From Lachnoclostridium sp. UBA3262 (GTDB taxonomy: Bacteria > Bacillota > Clostridia > Lachnospirales > Lachnospiraceae): a stretch of 16,774 nt of DNA. A program made the translations under genes and the position numbers. Positions 15,095-16,774 of this stretch are shown here, piece by piece. Under the pieces are notes generated by a model. The model was given only the letters and a program-made list of their open reading frames with translations, was not told the DNA's origin and did no database searches. Positions within the stretch are counted from its first letter, which is position 1. Each line of letters starts with the position of its first letter. The stretch spans positions 1 through 16,774 of the forward strand of contig DEUM01000056.1 of NCBI GenBank assembly GCA_002362575.1, read 5' to 3'.

Positions 15095-15541
15095 CTATTT
15101 CCTTTGCTTAATCGTGTAAGTGAGCGTGTCATCGAGAAAATTCGTGTAGCCTGCCCCTTCCGGCCGCATGGAGCAATTCCATGACATCGCTTTGTGATGG
15201 TATTCACGGTTATCATCACTGCGATATCTTATTACGGAAGCTATTATTCCGTTGCCCGCTCCTACCAGAGTTTCAGTAGCGTCGCTTACAATCACTCTGT
15301 TCGTATCGGCATTACGACGATTAACATAAGCAGAATAATATCTCGTGCTATTCGCAGTGTTTTTAACTGTAGTGCTTGCCGAATCACTATTTCCCTTTGC
15401 CACCATTTTACAAATATGTCCATTTTTCGTTGTATCATAATTTTTTCCGTACTTATTAGGGAGAGCAGCAAGTGCAACACTTCCAACCAGCATAGATAAG
15501 AACAAAGATAACACTAAAACTTTTTTTGTATTTTTATACAT
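15095..15541 (-). CDS. Secreted protein of unknown family
   Basis: A 148-aa protein whose family I do not recognise. It has a clear Sec signal peptide: MYKNTKKV, a hydrophobic core (about 8-22) and the cleavage site ALA-AL at about 25-26. The mature part (about 122 aa) is rich in Ser, Thr, Asn, Tyr and Arg, looks beta-stranded, and has two cysteines (C44 and C123) that could form a disulfide. GGAG stands 8 bases before the ATG. It is the first sizeable gene of the operon with an LRR membrane protein, two FtsX-type permeases and an ATPase. This position is like that of the bacteriocin in lactococcin 972-type operons, but I cannot align it to that family. It could be the exported substrate, a signal or a sensor subunit. 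Confidence 0.75.
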   Translation of the reverse strand: MYKNTKKVLVLSLFLSMLVGSVALAALPNKYGKNYDTTKNGHICKMVAKGNSDSASTTVKNTANSTRYYSAYVNRRNADTNRVIVSDATETLVGAGNGIIASVIRYRSDDNREYHHKAMSWNCSMRPEGAGYTNFLDDTLTYTIKQRK

Positions 15542-15593
15542 TTTATTTTCTCCTTTCGCATTTTTGTGATATAATTTTTAGGTGCTTAACTTT

Positions 15594-15637
15594 GCGTTCT
15601 TTCTGGTATCTCCTACCTTATAGAAAGAACGCTTTTT
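15594..15637 (+). terminator. Hairpin with T-run, opposite in direction to nearby genes
   Basis: GCGTTCTTTCT (15594-15604) / AGAAAGAACGC (15622-15632) is an 11-bp perfect stem extended by GGTA (15605-15608) / TACC (15614-15617), followed on the plus strand by TTTTT (15633-15637). On the minus strand, where the genes are, it has no T-tail and lies in the leader of the secreted-protein gene. TGATATAAT (15567-15575) upstream on the plus strand is a possible extended -10 box; together they could define a plus-strand RNA of about 55 bases antisense to the leader. Confidence 0.5.
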
Positions 15638-15669
15638 GCAATCATTTCTCTGAAACAAGTATGCTCCAT
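15613..15669 (-). CDS. Possible 18-aa leader peptide ORF
   Basis: MEHTCFREMIAKSVLSIR followed by TAG. The only support is an unusually strong ribosome binding site, GGGAGGTGA, about 5 bases before the ATG, and the position 70 bases upstream of the secreted-protein gene. Its last seven codons and stop lie in the strong hairpin 15594-15632, so ribosomes here would open the stem. It could be a leader peptide that regulates the operon, or a chance ORF. Confidence 0.4.
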   Translation of the reverse strand: MEHTCFREMIAKSVLSIR

Positions 15670-15796
15670 TCTTTCACCTCCCCCCAAAAAATTGTAAAAC
15701 ACTATTAGAAACGTTTTTAAATAAACATCAATTCAATATATCCTTTTAATTGTAGCAAGATACATAGTATTTGAACAGAAACTATAGTTTATATTA
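15670..15796 (-). promoter_or_regulatory. Region upstream of the ABC operon
   Basis: This gap holds a weak match to the shared promoter elements: on the minus strand TTGAAT (15736-15731), 17 bases, CGTT (15713-15710). Nearer the leader ORF is TACAAT (15698-15693) as a possible ordinary -10. A 12-bp perfect palindrome AAACTATAGTTT (15779-15790) stands just after the Xre gene stop. No clear terminator for the Xre gene is visible, so it could read through into the ABC operon. Confidence 0.35.
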
Positions 15797-16054
15797 TCAT
15801 GCTTTTAAAGTTCCATAATCCGGACCTTTTCCAACTTCATCATCTTTAAGAAAATACTCACATTTTATCCCAAGTGCATTACTTATACGTAACAAAACGG
15901 CAACCGTAAACCCTTTTTTCCCCTTTTCAATCTCATATAAAAATGTCGTTGAAATGTTTGAATATTCAGCAAGCTTTTCCCTTGAATATCCTTTCTCCTT
16001 CCTCATTCTCATTATCTTTCCTCCTATTTGTTTATAGACGTCTTTTTCTTTCAT
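15797..16054 (-). CDS. Xre-family HTH transcriptional regulator
   Basis: An 85-aa protein made almost entirely of one helix-turn-helix domain of the Xre/Cro type (about residues 10-66). The pattern IGGKIMRMRKEKGYSREKLAEYSNIS then TTFLYEIEKGKKGFTVAVLLRISNALGIKCEYFL is characteristic: the scaffold helix, LAEYSNIS as the turn, and FLYEIEKGKK as the recognition helix and following loop. A short tail after 68 has no sensor domain. GGGAGG precedes the ATG at a good distance. It is divergent from the DtxR-family gene and directly upstream of the ABC operon. Its promoter region shares a 40-bp element with that of the CBM2/helveticin-like lipoprotein gene, so self-regulation plus control of that operon is possible. 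Confidence 0.88.
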   Translation of the reverse strand: MKEKDVYKQIGGKIMRMRKEKGYSREKLAEYSNISTTFLYEIEKGKKGFTVAVLLRISNALGIKCEYFLKDDEVGKGPDYGTLKA

Positions 16055-16097
16055 TGTGTACCTCCCGTTTTTTCTATTAGGTATTTTATCTCCCTCT

Positions 16098-16137
16098 ACT
16101 TATATAAACGAAAAAAAAACGGAAAATAACTCAAAGT
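16098..16137 (-). promoter_or_regulatory. Promoter/operator element B (shared with the lipoprotein operon)
   Basis: Partner of element 8081-8120, with 31 of 40 identical bases and no gaps. On the minus strand TTGAGT, 18 bases, CGTT, then TATATAA. It is 44 bases upstream of the Xre start codon. The long T-run in the middle (nine T) is present in both copies as a T-rich stretch. Confidence 0.5.
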
Positions 16138-16156
16138 CTTAAATTTTTTCAAAAAA

Positions 16157-16185
16157 TTGCTTAAATTCTCAAACCATGCTATACT
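16157..16185 (+). promoter_or_regulatory. Promoter of the DtxR-family gene
   Basis: TTGCTT (16157-16162), 17 bases, TATACT (16180-16185) preceded by TGC form a good extended -10 promoter. The leader (start near 16192) has an imperfect inverted repeat of GTTC and GAAC around 16192-16214. No GTTAGT-N4-ACTAAC palindrome is present, so the gene does not appear to repress itself through the feo-type site. Confidence 0.65.
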
Positions 16186-16232
16186 GTTTTTAGTTCTTTC
16201 CTTGTAGCAGGAACTGAAAGGGGTAAAACGAA

Positions 16233-16601
16233 ATGAAAACAAATGAGTCTGCTGAAAATTATTTAGAGACAATCCTTATATTAAGCAACAAACTGCCTGT
16301 CGTCCGTTCTGTCGACATCGCAACGGAGCTTGGCTTCAAGAAATCAAGCGTCAGCGTCGCTATGAAGAATCTCCGCGAAAAGGGCCACATCACTGTAACA
16401 GACGCCGGCTTTATTTACTTAACGGATACTGGTAAGGAAATCGCAGAAATGATTTATGAACGCCATGGGATTCTCACGCAATGCCTGACTACACTTGGCG
16501 TACCCGAAGATCTTGCAGAAGAAGATGCCTGCAAAATTGAACATGTAATCAGTCGTGAGAGCTTTGACGCCATTAAGAAGCATATTAAGCAGAAAACTTA
16601 A
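16233..16601 (+). CDS. DtxR-family metal-dependent transcriptional regulator
   Basis: A 122-aa metal-sensing repressor without the C-terminal SH3-like domain, as in MntR-type short proteins. The N-terminal winged HTH (about 5-65) is AENYLETILIL then SVDIATELGFKKSSVSVAMKNLREKGHIT. The dimerisation and metal-binding part is ERHGILTQCLTTLGV then EEDACKIEHVIS. Metal ligands expected from DtxR/IdeR and MntR map to E12, H78, C100, E103 and H104. C100 matches the cysteine of iron-sensing DtxR/IdeR (MntR has Glu there), which suggests Fe2+ sensing. N9 replaces the Met (DtxR) or Asp (MntR) ligand, which is unusual. AAAGGGG precedes the ATG. It is the natural candidate to bind the two feo palindromes at 10809 and 11400. 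Confidence 0.9.
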   Translation: MKTNESAENYLETILILSNKLPVVRSVDIATELGFKKSSVSVAMKNLREKGHITVTDAGFIYLTDTGKEIAEMIYERHGILTQCLTTLGVPEDLAEEDACKIEHVISRESFDAIKKHIKQKT

Positions 16602-16630
16602 AAAAGCCCTTGAACAATTCAAGGGCTTTT
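16602..16630. terminator. Bidirectional terminator
   Basis: A perfect 13-bp stem AAAAGCCCTTGAA (16602-16614) / TTCAAGGGCTTTT (16618-16630) with loop CAA, directly after the DtxR-family stop codon. It ends in TTTT on the plus strand and in TTTTTT on the minus strand, so it serves both the regulator gene and the tRNA gene. Confidence 0.92.
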
Positions 16631-16633
16631 GCA

Positions 16634-16707
16634 CGTGCGTGAGAAGATTCGAACTCCCGACACCTTGGTCCGTAGCCAAGTGCTCTATCCAGCTGAGCTA
16701 CACGCAC
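16634..16707 (-). tRNA. tRNA-Arg (anticodon ACG)
   Basis: A complete cloverleaf on the minus strand. The 7-bp acceptor stem GTGCGTG/CACGCAC is perfect, with discriminator G (16634); D arm GCTC-AGCTGGATA-GAGC; anticodon arm CTTGG-CTACGGA-CCAAG with anticodon ACG, which after A-to-I editing reads CGU/CGC/CGA; variable loop GTGTC; T arm with TTCGAAT. The length is 74 bases. The 3' CCA is not encoded (the gene is followed by TGC), so CCA must be added enzymatically. Confidence 0.95.
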
Positions 16708-16716
16708 AACGCAAGT

Positions 16717-16748
16717 ATTATATTACTTGAAACTTTGTCAAAAGTCAA
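16717..16748 (-). promoter_or_regulatory. tRNA-Arg promoter
   Basis: On the minus strand a consensus TATAAT (16722-16717) lies 9 bases before the tRNA. Two -35-like boxes are present, TTGACA (16741-16736, spacer 13) and TTGACT (16748-16743, spacer 20). Neither has the ideal 17-base spacing, so the exact -35 is unsure. Confidence 0.55.
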
Positions 16749-16774
16749 GACTTTTTTCTTATTAAAATGGTTTT

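Noticed and set aside
15095..15541. Calling the secreted protein a lactococcin 972 family bacteriocin
   Set aside because: The operon layout fits, but I cannot match the residues to the family pattern; only the context supports it.
1..16774. CRISPR arrays, transposase genes, insertion-sequence ends or prophage genes
   Set aside because: No regularly spaced repeats, transposase or integrase motifs, or attachment-site duplications were seen; the tRNA-Arg gene has no visible partial copy nearby.

Overview
The window looks like chromosome from a low-GC Gram-positive anaerobe of class Clostridia, most likely Lachnospiraceae. This is inferred from the Shine-Dalgarno-rich leaders, a class III (Firmicutes-type) fructose-1,6-bisphosphatase, an feoA-feoA-feoB-Cys-rich-peptide iron operon, a short DtxR-family regulator and BspA-type leucine-rich repeat proteins. 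No marker gene fixes the genus.

Layout. (1) 1-4475 is housekeeping: pyrG (+), a GNAT acetyltransferase (-) and fbp (+), each a separate unit with its own visible promoter or terminator. (2) 4506-8120 is an AT-rich cell-surface operon on the minus strand. It holds a lipoprotein with two CBM2-like domains and a helveticin J-like C-terminal domain, broken by one in-frame TAG, followed by a membrane-anchored BspA-like LRR protein. (3) 8123-11431 is a ferrous-iron uptake operon (-): feoA, feoA, feoB and a FeoB-associated Cys-rich peptide. It starts at a near-consensus promoter overlapped by the 16-bp palindrome GTTAGT-N4-ACTAAC, has a second copy of that palindrome before feoB, and ends at a good terminator. 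(4) 11469-15669 is a minus-strand operon: a possible 18-codon leader ORF, a 148-aa secreted protein of unknown family, a small LRR membrane protein, two FtsX/MacB-type permeases and their ATPase. (5) 15797-16707 holds an Xre regulator (-), a divergent DtxR-family regulator (+) with a DtxR/IdeR-like ligand set, a bidirectional terminator and a tRNA-Arg(ACG) gene (-).

How it fits together. The DtxR-family protein is the obvious candidate to bind the two feo palindromes and shut off iron uptake when Fe2+ is plentiful. The promoters of the Xre gene and of the CBM2/helveticin-like lipoprotein operon share a 40-bp element (31 of 40 positions identical) although they lie 8 kb apart, so the two loci are probably co-regulated, perhaps by the Xre protein itself or by an alternative sigma factor. 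The least explained unit is the secreted-protein/LRR/double-permease/ATPase operon. Its layout recalls bacteriocin or antimicrobial-peptide ABC systems, but its secreted protein was not recognised.
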